Assembly (NCBI GenBank): GCA_900318255.1
Contig: ONJX01000029.1
Span: forward strand, 1 to 32,775
DNA from: an uncultured Prevotellaceae bacterium
Lineage (GTDB): Bacteria > Bacteroidota > Bacteroidia > Bacteroidales > Muribaculaceae
Reading direction: 5' to 3'
Length of the DNA stretch: 32,775 nucleotides
In this document: piece by piece, positions 32,764-32,775 of the stretch
Position numbering within the stretch: position 1 is the stretch's first letter
Layout of the letters: every line of letters starts with the position of its first letter
Translations under genes and position numbers: made by a program
Notes under the pieces: model-generated
What the model saw: the letters and a program-made list of their open reading frames with translations, nothing else
Databases searched by the model: none
Told to the model about the DNA's origin: nothing

Positions 32764-32775
32764 TAAAATTTATTT

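Overview
The window looks like chromosomal DNA from a member of the Bacteroidales, probably a gut lineage such as Muribaculaceae or Prevotellaceae; I cannot resolve the family without a search. The evidence is Bacteroidetes-type promoters (TAnnTTTG, sometimes with TTTG about 20 bases upstream), almost no Shine-Dalgarno sequences, many Bacteroidales-typical families (DUF4923-like and DUF5689-like lipoproteins, PepSY-like, DUF4339/GYF_2, a carboxypeptidase-regulatory TonB-dependent receptor, a T9SS-like C-terminal motif) and the clpS-clpA pair. There is no CRISPR array, prophage or complete insertion sequence.

Layout. 1-4.8 kb: the tail of a truncated gene, a 29-bp direct repeat, two small unrecognised proteins, a GYF_2-domain membrane protein, a Sel1-repeat protein, two lipoproteins and tRNA-Gly(CCC). 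5.1-10.2 kb: a TonB-dependent receptor followed by a multidomain DUF5689-like surface lipoprotein. 10.4-13.4 kb (minus strand): anaerobic ribonucleotide reductase nrdD and its activase nrdG, separated by a 35-unit octanucleotide tandem repeat that ends 7 bases before the nrdG start. 13.4-14.2 kb: an intergenic region full of hairpins. 14.2-20.4 kb: two paralogous secreted DNA/RNA non-specific endonucleases on either side of a secreted OB-fold/chitobiase-C protein, with a divergent promoter region between them. 20.4-21.3 kb: a REP-associated tyrosine transposase (RAYT) with REP-like palindromes on both sides. 21.4-24.3 kb: a secreted endonuclease/exonuclease/phosphatase (EEP), a four-helix-bundle (S23) gene between inverted heptamer repeats, and a U32 peptidase-family gene whose N-terminus is encoded by one of those repeats. 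24.4-24.8 kb: a 345-bp nested palindrome. 24.8-29.5 kb: an envelope gene cluster (OmpH/Skp-like, PepSY-like, PAP2 phosphatase, a predicted beta-barrel, a metallophosphoesterase lipoprotein). 29.5-32.8 kb: tRNA-Arg(CCT) on the minus strand, clpS and clpA, and a final group of hairpins.

Two themes stand out. First, three secreted nucleases, two secreted phosphoesterases and a TonB receptor/OB-fold lipoprotein pair lie within 25 kb. This would fit scavenging of extracellular nucleic acid and phosphate, but that is inference from families and neighbourhood. Second, the intergenic DNA is rich in perfect short palindromes, many with a 3-nt loop. In two places (the RAYT-flanking REPs and the 345-bp nested palindrome) paired copies differ by compensatory changes that keep the hairpin while changing its sequence. 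I regard this as the least explained feature of the window.
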